From positions 20,126,058-20,190,057 of the forward strand of contig CM049310.1 of NCBI GenBank assembly GCA_026874595.1: 64,000 nt of DNA, read 5' to 3'. Position 1 is the stretch's first letter; every line of letters begins with the position of its first letter. The notes below the pieces were generated by a model, which saw only the letters and a program-made list of their open reading frames with translations, did no database searches and was not told the DNA's origin. This stretch comes from Sipunculus nudus (Eukaryota; Annelida; Sipuncula; Golfingiida; Sipunculidae). The translations under genes and the position numbers were made by a program. Positions 25,461 to 37,773 of this stretch are shown one piece after another.

Positions 25461-27172
25461 TCAAACTGGTCTCACAGCATCGATGATAGCGTAGCCTGCC
25501 ATGGGTGGTAGTTGGCCTGATTCAACTCGTGGGTCCTTCTCAAGGTATTTTGTTATAAGCTTGTTTATTTGAAGACCAGCCTCTAATGCAGATTGCTTCA
25601 GAAAGTGCTCGTCCATATCAAGCATAGAAAAGATTTTGCCTGAAAGTTTATAATACGGATGACCCAGGGGGGCAAAGGAGACATAATGTCCCCCAGGTTT
25701 TAACAGACTGATAACATTTTGAACAGCGCGGACGTAGTCTTTCTTGTTGGTACAGGCACAATGGATACAGCCAGAGGTGATGATGCAGTCAAATGGCTCC
25801 ACCTGGTGGGGCTCCAGCGGGTTACTCAGCAGTACATCGCATGCCAGAACTCCTTTGATCTTAGACAGGAGTTCATCTTGACGTGCTTCCCACCGGCTCC
25901 TGGAATGCATTAAAGTATTACTGCTCATAATACTACAGTTCAATATACGACGGAATGAGTGGTTAAGCCCACCCAATTTGCACCTGACACTATTCCGTTA
26001 GATTGACAGGGGAACGGGTTTTCTCTCCGTAGTTTTATAATTTTCTCTTTCATAGTTTTGAGCAATTTTGAACAACAATATCAGATATTCTGCCGGCGAG
26101 ATTTCTGGTAAATTCTTTCCTTTGAAATATTTATGCACGTCACTGCTGTAACAATACACGAAACTGTTTCAAAAATACATCGCCATAATATTAACCAGGG
26201 TGCTTTACGCCACATGGGCACACCTCTATACCGTGGCTTAAATACTTTGTAATTTTTTAGTTATAAATATATGTTTATGTGAATTAAGGTCAGATATATA
26301 TAAAAACGATTTTTGATAGGCGTCAGGTATTCGGGTTGTGTCTCTGTGCAACCACGTTTTGTGACTGGAACTCGGCGAAGAAAGAGAATTAAGAATAGAA
26401 CCGTTGAGGGATTATTGCATGAATTTCTTATCATTTGTTCTAAATATGTGGGGTTGTTGTATATATTACTGTAATCTTACCCACATCCCTCCATCTGTGT
26501 GATGTATTTGAAGTATCCCGAAATGTCAAAGGCTTCCGGAGATTTCTTTCGCCACAGATCAACCTCCTTTCTACAGCTTTCATTGATGTCGGACAGGTAG
26601 ATTTCATCGAAATAAGGACATGGAACAATGCAGAAGTCGACACAAGGTCCACAACCGACTTCTAACAACCGTCGACCTCTTATCTCTCCTGGAATTTGGA
26701 AATGCTTTTTTTTAAATGCCAAAAGTAAATACAGAAAAAAATCGGTGTATGGCAATGTCCGTCACCATGGTAGAGAAGAAATAATTTCCACTAAAAGTTC
26801 CCTTCTGTCCAGCACGTTTGCTGCATAAGAAGCGATGAGGAAACAGAGTACAAGTTTATAAAACGAAATCATGCACAATGCCAGGATATCTTAGAAAATA
26901 AAAGGTCCAAGATCTTTTTTACAATGAAAGAGAATCTAATGAAAGTCTCGGAAAAAAGGAACTGGTCATCCTGTTGGTCAAGCACATACAGTTCTCTTTC
27001 ACGGTACCGTGTTACACTTACCGTCCTTAAATATATTCAATTGAAACTCCACTTTGTCCTTGCGGTAATATGGCCGTGGTGGTAGTTTTCCCTCAAACAC
27101 CTGACAGAGACTGTTTAAATATGCCCTGCCGTCAAACGCTGCCTCGTACTGGTCCGTGAAAGAACGGTCCAT
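25461..27172 (-). CDS. NNMT/PNMT-type small-molecule N-methyltransferase, gene A
   Basis: Coding exons on the minus strand are 27172-27022, 26688-26481 and 25899-25461. The donors are both GTAAG-type, the acceptors TTCCAG, and the frame is continuous, giving 265 aa; NNMT-family enzymes are ~260-280 aa. The N-terminus MDRSFTDQYEAAFDGRAYL resembles the family's opening helix. Exon 2 carries the SAM-binding motif LLEVGCGP and the acidic DINESC after it, and KSPEAFDISGYFKYI matches the family's W-L-K-K-x-P-E-A-F-D region. Exon 3 has FDCIITSGCIHCAC and LLKPGG. The family transfers a methyl group from S-adenosylmethionine to small amines or pyridines in the cytosol; the substrate here is unknown. 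An in-frame ATG 13 codons earlier (27211) is not conserved in the other copies, so the second ATG is preferred. Confidence 0.9.
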
Positions 27173-27445
27173 GTCGTTTGTTGGTCCTGTTGGTCCTGTA
27201 TGAACAGTCATTTTTCTTCCTTTTTTATCTGACTGAAAGAAAAATAATATGTATCAAAACTGGAAAACAATTTTGTCACACCCCAGAAAGAATATGCGAC
27301 CAGGTTATTTGAAACGGTTGACCAGCCCGGCTGAAACTCTCACATACACTCCAAAAGATAAAAAAAAAAAAGAAATGAATTAACAAATAACAAAATATAT
27401 TAAAATACACTTACATTTCTCTGGAGAGGCGTTCCACACAAACAT

Positions 27446-27451
<6 letters not shown>

Positions 27452-27499
<48 letters not shown>
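27452..27499. repeat. (AT)n microsatellite, ~48 bp
   Basis: Uninterrupted AT run inside the dispersed repeat. The second repeat copy near 55330 lacks it, so it expanded after the copies separated. Confidence 0.95.
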
Positions 27500-27505
<6 letters not shown>

Positions 27506-27914
27506 TCACTAAAGTCACATAATCAAACACAATCACTAGGTCCTGTATACTCCTGTGGTATTCACAGCACCCGAAGTTCACTTGTTTCTACTTATTCGGA
27601 TCACATGATCGACGCGCACACGTGACAAAGATTCACGTGAATCGCACTGGCCTGTTACCAGATGCACTCATGGTAGATACACATCGCCAGATTACGATCC
27701 GTCGGCAATTGCCATTTCCACACTGAAGTTTGTTACAGAGGTATCCACATGGCCGTCCTCAGACACTGACGCTCTACGTTCAGGAACATCGTCTTCTCAG
27801 CTGTTTCAGACACAGCACAAACACGGACCCGCCTCTAAACTGCAGAGTACTGTTAGACTACACCTAACTGGCGCGCAAACTCAGGCGGTTGTAACAAGTT
27901 TTTTTTATCCATGG

Positions 27915-27937
27915 CTTATATACGCCTGCTGACGTCA
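27915..27937 (-). promoter_or_regulatory. CRE plus TATA pair on the minus strand
   Basis: On the minus strand TGACGTCA (27937-27930) is followed 7 bases later by TATATAAG (27922-27915). The same pair with identical spacing is at 55893-55871. Transcription from here would run toward gene A exon 1. A donor-like AAAT|GTAAGT near 27412-27405 could splice such a transcript to the exon at 27233. The function is inferred. Confidence 0.4.
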
Positions 27938-28149
27938 TAAGTCCTGACCGTCTCCTGACCTATCGTTTCACAGAACGGCTTGTCACCAACTGCATGAATA
28001 TTAAAATGGACACTCCTCGAGAGATCAAACCCTGAGAAAAAGCAAAATAAGCAGGTGTGCTGCTTTTGATGGCTACAACAAACAACGTTGCTTTAAAAAC
28101 CGTCTAGACGCGAATCGATTCCCACTGAATTAAACTATACTGAACGGGA

Positions 28150-28330
28150 CGCTTTAAGTTGGCTTATATAAATTCAACAATTGGTCGAAACATTTGGCCC
28201 AGTGCTTGACAGGCACCATGACAAAGGTTTCGGCTAATGTGAGCGGTGCATTCCCATGCGTTATAGCCAGATAATCACGGGGCAGTCATACATGGCACGA
28301 CACCAATATACATGGCTCCCCTGGTGGGAG
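28150..28330 (+). repeat. Duplicated intron segment, inverted copy of 43540-43720
   Basis: The two segments match in opposite orientation. Shared landmarks are GGTC.AA.CATTTG.CCC.GTGCTTG, GCATTCCC, GTTA.AGCCA and CAGTCATAC.. GGCACG. Each lies upstream of a methyltransferase exon 1 (gene A and pseudogene C), so they are best read as part of the inverted gene duplication. Confidence 0.65.
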
Positions 28331-29198
28331 TCAACAGCAAAAGATCCCGTGGGAGCAGTGGCAGAATCAAATGAACCAGTAGGAATAGAAAAGGCCTCAG
28401 CCTGGCAGTTTTAGGGAAGTTCATGAAGTACACGTGCTACCGGCATTAATTTGGAAACAATAAGCCTAATTTAGAACCAGCCAGAATATGAAACGAAATT
28501 AGAAGAAACCTCAAATAATCAGTTTGTTTGCTATTATTGGTATATATCCTTCTGTAACGTCAGATTTAATATGAACCCAATACGAAATATAATATAATTA
28601 CAAAACAAGCATATCAGAAAACGTGAATAATATGACAGCAACGATTTAGATCTAATCATCCCGTTAGAAAACCAACAGTTTATTACGCTTATCGAAATCG
28701 ACGAAATAGACGGTTAATAACACGTTTTTGTCAACGCCGAGTACAGAACATTTGCCGAAATATTTCATCTCCCAATCAGAGGTAACATTCATAATAGTAC
28801 CTTAAAAATCACCAGATGTCAGCACCTGGTGTCAGCACATACAGAATAAGTCAAGAATGGATCCAGTACACTTCTTGAAAGTATTGTTCACTTCCTGTCT
28901 TCAGGAATAAACTCACACAAACAGATATCGTGTTCTAAAAATAACTCCCAGCTATCTTTGTGGTGGATTTAAATAATGATTGGTATATCTACTTATTATA
29001 TCAATGTGTTTTTTTTCCAATTTAAATCCAATAGTTGCAGTTCACATTATATAAGTTTCCAAAAAATAAATTTATGAAGACAACTGCGGTAATACATGTA
29101 TCATGGTGATACCCACAGTCCTAGCACACAATCTCACTCACAGATCCTACAGTAAGTTATATAACACGCTTATACACGTACTGTAAATTACGACCTAC
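28331..29198. other. Rest of the 5' untranslated intron of gene A
   Basis: AT-rich, with no bounded element recognised. Confidence 0.6.
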
Positions 29199-29420
29199 CT
29201 TCTTCAGCCGTGAGCTCAACAAACGACCCGTTTCAAACATATCACATATCAAATGTACACGTGATAACATATACAGACACAGAGAGTCCGTTAGAGTGCA
29301 GTTAGGCATAGGCCTGTTTGTACAGTAGTACGCGTGTATCTAATACATTTTAGAACTACCCTTGTGCCTGGATGCACGCCATTTGTCGACTGGCCGACTG
29401 CGGCCTCCACAACACTGCTA
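29199..29420 (-). promoter_or_regulatory. Untranslated first exon and proximal promoter of gene A
   Basis: The minus strand reads ...CTGAAGAAG|GTAGGTCG, a donor at 29198. It pairs with the acceptor TTTCTTTCAG before 27233, which opens the exon carrying the start codon. The block from here to about 29625 is repeated upstream of gene B (47440-47757), where the same donor position reads GTAGAAG|GTAAGTC. Conservation of both donors after inversion supports a real exon. No clear TATA box was seen, and the start site is unknown. Confidence 0.65.
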
Positions 29421-29625
29421 TATTTATTGACGCAAGCTTATTCGATGAACCTGAATCTAACCGTTTTTGCAAGTGTGAAAGGCAATTCTACACGAACAGT
29501 TTCGATTACTGGTTATTTGTCATTAAGTATATATTATACTGGCCTCAGCTTGGGTTCTTCATTCAAATGGTCCGCACATGGCCCAACCTGCATTATCGGA
29601 GGTAATTATAAACTTAAAAAAAAAA

Positions 29626-30720
29626 TAAAATGGCGGGCATGGACTGTGCTCCTGTGCCTGTTTACGGAAGTTCCGCCTTCTGTGGTTGTTGCTGTTTCTG
29701 TGGTTGCTGCTGCTCTCGGTTCACTTCTTCTACTTCTCTTGCTTGACCCCCCCCCCCCCCCCCCCCCCGCCCGCTTGGACACGCTGGTTGCTGAATCAAC
29801 CTTTGCTTGGCTTGGTTGCATCGTAGGGCTTAATACATCTTCGGTCAATCTCTAGCTTAAAACAGTTCCATTCAGTCATTACTTTTACCCCTGCATGCCC
29901 TATTCACTAAGATCTGAATGCCCCCTTGTTTAGGAATTAAATATATATATATATATATGGAAATCACATAAGAGTCGAGATATACAGAGCCCGCATATAG
30001 ATTAATTATGTATACCTCAATGTTTGGAACGAGTTCAAAAACCAAGCTCTATCATGTGAGCCAACTCAGTATACGCTGTTAATGTTGTGTGTTGATAATA
30101 ACCGAAGCCTTGGCCTAAGCTTACAGCTGATCAATAAATATGCTATTTTAAGAGGGGTGCTCGCTTATTCAAGGCCAGGGAGAAAAAATCCCTGTTGTAA
30201 TGTATGTCTTGATCGGGAATGTTTATCGTTCTGAGCGGGGAAAATGAACCAATCAAAGGAAAGGCCTGACGTCACATGGCGTGTCAGCGTTTCAGCTGAG
30301 GTATATATTCCCTTGTGTCTCCAAACTCAGGTAGTGCCAAGGATCTATATAAATGACATCATGGTACAAGTTAAAGTACATAAAGTATGTGAAGATATAA
30401 TATGTTTAGTTTAATGTTGTTATTCTATGTAAATTCATAATCTTCACCAAAATGAAACAAGACACGAGCAATACGATTGAAAAGTAATCAAAGAATAATG
30501 TAAAAATATAATGATGTAACACGCTCTCTCGACACAATAAGTGCAAAGCACAAAATACAAACGATTAACATATATTTAGATATATTTAAGCTGGATAGAA
30601 AGATTAATTATTTTATCATGTCAAACGTTTTGTGTCTATTATAAACTTTAGAAGCAAGCTGCTCACAGTATTTCTTGACAGATCAGAGGTTTTACCTTAA
30701 ATGTAGATAAGAAAATCGAT
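29626..30720. other. Intergenic stretch
   Basis: Contains a 22-base C run (29747-29768) and a short AT run (29941-29958). The long open frame across the C run (29334-29855) is a low-complexity artefact over a promoter region. Confidence 0.55.
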
Positions 30721-30905
30721 TTTTTTAGCTCAGCTGACAATAAGTCATCTGAGCTATAGTCATGGTCCTTTGTCCGTCGTCCGTTCGTCCGTCCGTTAAC
30801 AGGGCACGTTTTGAAAACGGACACACAAGTCCAAAATCTTGCAACCAGTAAGATGGCCCTAAAATCTCCTTCCATACCAAAAATTGGGTCACTGGATATC
30901 ATACC

Positions 30906-33099
30906 TTTGAGAAATTAAGGAAAAACTTCAATTTCCCCTTAAAAACCAACTATTACACTTCAATGCTGCCTAATATAAAAAACACTGATCCGTTTTTGAT
31001 CATATATCATATACGTATACCTCTATATATTTCCAATATATATACATACAAAAAATGGTGTCAGTATTGCGTAATATTTCATAGTTATGGGCCGGAACAT
31101 TATGCATTTTGTAAAAAATCAGGAAATATATTAACTCACTTAACATGAGAATTGCTGAAGCTAGAGATTTCTTGTCAGGGATATAACATATATAATCAAG
31201 ATTCAATTGTTTTACCAAAATTAGTTCTGAATTTTTCAAATTTATAAGTTAATAGCATAAATATAAAATCAGTACCTCAAATTTTGCCCAAATTTGACCA
31301 TGGCACGTTTTTTTCCAGTAAGCACTGTTGATATAATTTTCATATCATGCACACATAAGGATTTCAGCTTGTAAGTTTTGAAAGCTGAAAGAAATTGGCC
31401 AAAAAAATGTAGCTTTAATTAAAGTTTTTATGAGACCATGTCAGACCCAGGCTCCACCAAGCCCCTCTTCAGTCACCTGTATGTTGACATTGTTGACCTT
31501 TCAGGCAAATTATGCACGCTTGAGACAGGCATATACTTGATCCAGGTGTCCAACATAACTCATCTAGTAGCCAACAACATAACAATAAACAATAAATTTA
31601 AAAATTGTTATTTTTTTTAATAAGAAATTTAAGAAGAATTAATAGAAAGATTTGATAGTTGATGGGTAACAGGAAATTACCTTAAAATTACTACTGTTCT
31701 GAGAATCTTGTATGGATGGATGTAAATGTATTCCAAATAACACCATGCAGTCATCTATGGTATTTTTCATTTTATTTTAAATAATTAAATTATATTATTC
31801 ATAACAAATCATTAGGGATTACATGAAGAAAATTAATGATGGAAAAAGATGCAGTTGATAATATTAATCTAGATTCTTACTGTGTCTAGTGTGTAGATTG
31901 ATGTTAAAGTAATTCAAAGTGAATATATTAGTTTATTTTTTTAATATAAATAAAAGCCATATAAAACCAGGTTGTTATGATAATTATTTAAATTTGTGAA
32001 TTTTGTATATTCTGGATTCTCAACATCTTTGTTTGACTGAAACTGAATAAATACCAGACATGGTGCGAATACTTTGCAAATGTATTTGAATACGAATAAA
32101 AAAAGAACTCCATAAGTTCTTGCATAAGAATAGGAATACAGGTAAAAATGAAAGTTTTTGAATACGTACGCAAATAATTTCAAAATGTATTGATGAATGC
32201 ATTCATTGTTATATTCTATAATATTATTTTACTAATCAATTACTTCAGTTATATTATATTTTAAAATTCACATGATTCTGTTATTATTTCTAATTAAAAT
32301 TATATTTGGCACAATATTTTTTTATTAAATTTAAATAAATAGTTCAACTTTGTGCTAGTGAAACTCTTGGATAGGGATAACCTGTAATTATTAAATAACA
32401 GTTTGTAACTCATTTGTAAAAAAAAAAAAACAATTAACCTGACTGATAATGGACAGTTTTTCAAATACCTCTACTGCAATGTTAATAAAGTTATATGGCC
32501 AAGTCAAAACCTGTGTGACAATAGCACTCCATTTGTAAATAACATAAATGACATCAATCCTCTTCCCTGTCTCCAAAGATACTATCAAAATCTTACATAA
32601 GCTAAACACCAACAACTCATAATACAGCTTATATTCATTACCATGTGTCTAATAACATGCGCTACTGTGATGGCTGCTTTTTATTTCTGCTCTGCATTTT
32701 GCCGAAGTTTTAGTTGATAAAACCTTAAACAGCCCAGGTTTTACTCCATACATGGACTTTACAATATCGGGACAATATACACTCATTACCGGGTGAGTTT
32801 TATTTGATGATTTAAACAAAAATCACAGAGATATAGTTCAAGTCAGATCGCACCCAAAACAAAGTAAACCAAGATGGCTACCAAGTAAACAAACTGGTCT
32901 GTTTATTCTGATATCTGATATCTGATATTTAGACTTATGATATCAGATACATCAGTTAAAACATCAACCAAATGTTATCCATGAGGGTATAACCCGTGTA
33001 TTTTAGATTTTAGACTAATCAGATATAAGGACATTTGTGGTGTTATACACATCACAAAGGAATTATTGCGTCGTCGATTCCAGTCTGTTGACAACACCT
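30906..33099. other. AT-rich interior before the LINE ORF1
   Basis: No gene recognised. Short open frames lack domains. The LINE 5' untranslated region probably occupies the last few hundred bases, but its 5' boundary could not be fixed. Confidence 0.45.
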
Positions 33100-33193
33100 G
33101 TGACGCCTATAATCCCGCATATTTACCTCCACGACGTCATTCACGGCGTCAATCACAATAAGGGTTGGCTCGTTAGGGCCTGAAGGGGAGATC

Positions 33194-34900
33194 ATGAACG
33201 ACTCGCTCATTCGCGCTGCAAGACTCAAAAGGGACTCCGTGGAGCCCTCACTATTAAAAGCCCATGGTGATCTTTGTGAGCAAATCAAAGCTGAGTGGAT
33301 GGCAAAAGTAAATAAAATGACTTTACATGAAACCAACATATTTACCAAAAACAAATGTCTACGAGATATCCGTAGTAAATTTTCAAAATTAAATAATGTT
33401 CCAGATGAGGTTAGAAATTGTGATAGTTGGTTCATGGCAAATGGAATTGCCAAAACCGTGAGTGAACGGAAGCAGGCATTAGCAAAGCAGTCCGTGTGCC
33501 CTAGAGCAAATGATAATTCTTCTGCAGCCAGTCAACGAAAGTCAAAGAATACTCGCAGCTCGATAAAGCGAAAATCCTTAACTAGTGTCCCGTCGACAGC
33601 TGGTCAAGTATTAATCTCCGCTGACCAGACATCATCATCTCCTGTATTATCTGGATCCACAAGTGATTCGAGTACGGCGGGATCGAACCAAAATACTGCC
33701 AGTGCTGCTCTGAATACTCAGAGTAAATCTAATGACAATACTTCGACTCCAGAGCAAAGAAATGTTTATTGTTCTAATAAGTGTATCCACAGCAATAAAC
33801 ATAGTGACCAATCTATGGTGCAATGTACTTTATGTGTTAAGTGGTTCCATTGGAACTGCACTGGCGACCTGGAAAGTGAATACCCTACCGTTTGGACTTG
33901 CCCCACTTGTCGTGTTATGCCAGAAACGGTAAACGCAATAAACATCAAACTTGAAAAGCTCCTGGTATTACATTCAGATCTACATAAGGCATTATCCCAT
34001 AAAACTCATGAATGTGACAGACTTAGAGAGGAAAACTCCCAGCTTAAACAGCAACTGGTGAATGGAACCCATCACCATGAATCATCAAACTCCTGTCAAT
34101 CATATATCACCATTGATCGCACTTCGGACGCATCAAACATCATACCTTCCGACAACGATGGGCCTGATGATATATGTCTTGATGAAACGACGTGTTCTAC
34201 ATCAGAATCGTCTTTATCTGATTATGAAGGTGATGTCTCTTTCCAGGAATGTGAGCTAGCCAGTGCTCCTCAGCCAGTGAATACATCACACCATTCTACA
34301 CCAATTATCGCCCAGCGTGGAAACCCGACGACTACAGAACATCTTCGTTCCAAATCGTCCTTGGGTCTCACTATTCTTGGTGATTCCATGACGAAGAGAC
34401 TTGACATCAATGCAATACAAAAGACCACACATGTTTCTATTCGTAAAAACTCTAAATGTTATAGTTACACAATCGATCAGACTCTGAGAAATGCAGCTAA
34501 CGTCTCTGATGATGCGGTGCTAGTACATCTTGGCACAAATCATATAGAACGTGAATCTGCTCATGACATCATTAAGACTCTCAGAAAACTAGAAGAAATC
34601 TTGAAAAATCACGTAATAGTTAAAAATATCATATTCAGTTCCGTTGTAGCTAGGAAGTGTGCATCATATGAAGCCAGGAAAATTAGATTAGTTAACGCTG
34701 TCATAGAGGTTATGTGTATAAATAACAAATGGTCATATCTTGACAATATCAATATTGATTGTTCACACATTGGTCGGGATGGGGTACACTTAAACAAACG
34801 GGGATGTAGAGTTCTGCAGAGCAATTTTGCACATCTCATAGACTTGCTTGCCAAATCTTATCATATTCATAATGGTACAGAATCAATTGAGTTAGTTTAG
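33194..34900 (+). CDS. LINE ORF1 protein: PHD-type zinc finger plus SGNH esterase, intact
   Basis: 568 aa, uninterrupted. Residues ~100-185 are Ser/Thr-rich and low complexity. Residues ~190-238 form a PHD-like finger (YCSNKC, MVQCTLC, WFHWNC, TCPTC style C/H spacing). Residues ~243-290 are a likely coiled coil (KLEKLL, RLREENSQLKQQL). Residues ~390-555 are an SGNH/GDSL hydrolase: block I GDSM with the nucleophile Ser, block III-like GTNH, and block V DGVHL with the catalytic Asp/His. CR1-type ORF1 proteins bind nucleic acid and some have esterase activity. All key residues are present. Confidence 0.87.
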   Translation: MNDSLIRAARLKRDSVEPSLLKAHGDLCEQIKAEWMAKVNKMTLHETNIFTKNKCLRDIRSKFSKLNNVPDEVRNCDSWFMANGIAKTVSERKQALAKQSVCPRANDNSSAASQRKSKNTRSSIKRKSLTSVPSTAGQVLISADQTSSSPVLSGSTSDSSTAGSNQNTASAALNTQSKSNDNTSTPEQRNVYCSNKCIHSNKHSDQSMVQCTLCVKWFHWNCTGDLESEYPTVWTCPTCRVMPETVNAINIKLEKLLVLHSDLHKALSHKTHECDRLREENSQLKQQLVNGTHHHESSNSCQSYITIDRTSDASNIIPSDNDGPDDICLDETTCSTSESSLSDYEGDVSFQECELASAPQPVNTSHHSTPIIAQRGNPTTTEHLRSKSSLGLTILGDSMTKRLDINAIQKTTHVSIRKNSKCYSYTIDQTLRNAANVSDDAVLVHLGTNHIERESAHDIIKTLRKLEEILKNHVIVKNIIFSSVVARKCASYEARKIRLVNAVIEVMCINNKWSYLDNINIDCSHIGRDGVHLNKRGCRVLQSNFAHLIDLLAKSYHIHNGTESIELV

Positions 34901-37773
34901 CGATGAAAACTCCACGTCATTCAACCTACCTACCGTACTCAATAACGACCCGAAGCTTCCAATAATAAATAACGTGTACTCATTAGCTGATGAGTTGCCC
35001 AGCTTATTAGAAACTAAGGGTACGATTTTGGCGCATCTTAATGTACGCAGTTTAATACCGAAAGTTGATGAGATTCGCCAAATGTGCTTTCGTTTCAGGC
35101 CACATGTTTTAGCTTAAACCGAGTCTTGGCTTGACAAACATGTACTTGATTCTGAGGTCTTCATCGAACATTATGTGCATTTTAGACACGACAGACACCG
35201 ACATGGCGGAGGTGTAATTATGTATATTTTAACATCCCTAAAGCCGCAAGTATTTCAGCCAGTGTCTGATAGCATTGAAAGTGTATGGGTGAAAATTTCT
35301 CTCGGAATGAAAACTATTTTAATAGGATCCGTTTACAGGCCTCCGGATGCATCAAGTGAATATTTTGATGATTTGCTAGATGTTATTGGTCAAGCTTTTA
35401 AGATCTCTAAGTATGTCATTTTGTTAGGAGATTTTAATATTGATTTCTTGCAGCCTAAGAGGTTAAAATCAAGTAAACTTGATTTAGCAGAACGGTTATT
35501 TGGGATGAAACAACTAATTACTACACCTACTCGTGTTACCAAACATTCAAAAACATTGATAGACCTTATTTATACATTCAATCCAGAAATGCATTACAGG
35601 CCTAAAGTTTACCAGTTGACCCTGAGTGACGGCAACAATTTTAAAGAAACAAAATGATGAAAAGAAGAATCCAAAATATGTATACACTGTCGTAACTTAA
35701 GACTTTTTAACAAGGATAAATTCATTCAAGAAATATGTTCATCTTTTTTCATGTCATCTTTAATTCCTAACATGACTGATCCTAATTTGGCATGGAAGAT
35801 GTGGCAATCTGAATTTGTAAAAATCTGCAATAATAATGCTCCGTTCTACAAACGACGAGTAAAATCTACCCCCAATAGATGGGTGACTGATAAAATACTA
35901 AATTCAATATATGCACGTGAATTAGCGAATAAAAAAGCAAGACGGACAAACAGTGCTTCTGACTGGTATGAATATAGACGTCTTCGTAATACCGTTACTC
36001 GTAAAATTCGCAAAAAATCGCTCTCGATACTATTCTGACCTAATTCGTTCAAACGTCTCTAAACCTAGTGCAATTTGGAAGGCGCTAAAGCACGTAATCC
36101 CTTCAAATAAGAACACACAAAAAACAAATACTGATATCGACTGTGATAAATTCAACGATCTCTTAAGTTCTGTGGGAAAACTTATAAACGAAGATTTCCA
36201 AGGGAAAATTGAAACAAATTCGTTTTTTATCAATTCTTCTGCAAAAACGTTCTATTTTCCTCGTGTTTCTACGCGTTTTGTCCATTCTCGTTTAATGGAA
36301 TTAGATGCAACATTAAAGGATGATGTGTTAGGGATGTCTAGATTCTTTCTTAAAAAAAGCATCTGTAATTTCCATGCTTGACTCATCTGTTTAATCTTTC
36401 TCTTTCAACTGGCATTGTTCCTCAGGACTGGAAAACTGCGCGTATCACTCCAATTTACAAGGGTTCTGGTACCAAGTGTGACCCAACCAATTATCGTCCT
36501 ATTTCCGTCACTGGACATGTCCCAAAAATTTTAGAACATTTTGTAAAATGCCATGTTGTCGCACACCTTAATAAAAATCAAATGTTTACTGATAAACAGT
36601 ACGCATACCTACCAAATCGATCAATTCATTTAGCCTTACATACGCTAGTCGACGAATGTCTTATACTAACCTTGATAATAATAACATTACAGCTGCGTGC
36701 TTAATGGACATAAGGAAGGGTTTTGACAGCCTCGATCACTCTATACTGCTCGGAAAACTCCAGAAGTATGGAATAGAAAATGTAGAGCTCGCGTGGTTCA
36801 ATTCTTATTTATCCGACAGGCCCCAGTTCGTTTCCTCCTGTGGTTCAATTTCGAAAACTTCTACCGTAAACATCGGTACTCCTCAAGGCACAGTACTAGG
36901 GCCTATACTATTTCTTATTTATATGAATGATTTCCCGAGCTATATGAATAACAAGTGTATACTTTATGCTGACGATATCACACTGCTTACCTGTGCTGAT
37001 TCCGCCGAAATGCAATCAGCCATTTACAAAGCAAGATTGACATGGCCCTAAAATGGTTCAGAGTAAATCATTTATGTATCAACCCTGTTAAATCGAGTAT
37101 TGTGATATTTAGCCATAACTCTAATTTTACCAAAAATATTAACATCAATAGTGTTACATTAATTCCCGAAAATAACACGAAACTTTTGGGTTTAATCGTC
37201 GACTCCCGCTTAAAATGGAAGGATCATGTAGATTATATTTACGATAAAATTATCACAAAATTACATGTCCTTTACCGACTTAGCAAGTTTCTTCAAACAC
37301 CAACTCTAAAACTTATATATCATTCTCTTATTCAAAGCCATATTGATTACTGTATTTCTGTTTGGGTGGATGCTCGAAAACGTACAAGTAAAAAATCAAG
37401 AGACTCCAAAATAGAGCTACCCGTATTGTTACAAAAAAACTTCGATATAAATACTTTTCCAGCATCATTAATAATCCAGTTAGGTTGGATGACCGTGGAA
37501 CAGAGATGTCGCTATTTTGTAAATCTTTTAGTTTTTAAATGTTTATTTGGTGATGCACCTCCTACTTTTAGACATGGTCTCAAATATGCACGTAACCCAT
37601 ACAATACACGACACATGACCAGTGGCAATCTTGCCATCATAAAACCGAGAACTGATAGATTTAAATCAAGCTTTCTTTACTCAGGCCCGCATCACTGGAA
37701 TCAACTTCCCAATAATTTAAGACACTTAACTGATGTTAAGCGTTTTAAACAACTATATAAATTCTTTTTATGA
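34896..37773 (+). pseudogene. LINE ORF2 (endonuclease-reverse transcriptase), degenerate
   Basis: The APE endonuclease is recognisable (HLNVRSL, TESWL, GGGVIMYI, VYRPP, ILLGDFN). A TAA at 35115-35117 interrupts it, and the expected C-terminal S-D-H is S-D-G before a stop near 35655. The linker has WVTDKI. Reverse transcriptase blocks follow: WKTARITPIYKG, NYRPIS, DIRKGFDSLDH, GTPQGTVLGP and LYADD (the catalytic pair is present). The C-terminal part has HWNQLP. The reading frame shifts near 36015, 36375, 36660 and 37045, so no functional protein can be made from this copy. Confidence 0.85.

Larger units (their letters stand above)
27290..28140. repeat. ~830-bp dispersed repeat with promoter-like core, copy 1
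   Basis: It matches 55190-56015 in the same orientation. Shared landmarks are ATCGATGATCACTA, TTCACTTGTTT, CACATGA.CGAC, CAGACACTGACG.TCTACG, TTATATACGCCTG.TGACGTCAT, TCCTGACCGTCT and AACCGTCTAGAC. It sits in the 5' untranslated intron of gene A. No open frame is shared, and clean terminal repeats were not found. It could be a solo LTR, a MITE, or a duplicated promoter segment. Confidence 0.65.

Noticed and set aside
29334-29855. 173-codon plus-strand open frame with a proline run
   Set aside because: It runs antisense through the gene A promoter block and a 22-base C homopolymer. The corresponding region at 47.4-47.7 kb does not keep the frame.
33052-33453. 133-codon minus-strand open frame
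   Set aside because: Antisense shadow of the LINE ORF1 start, with no domain of its own.
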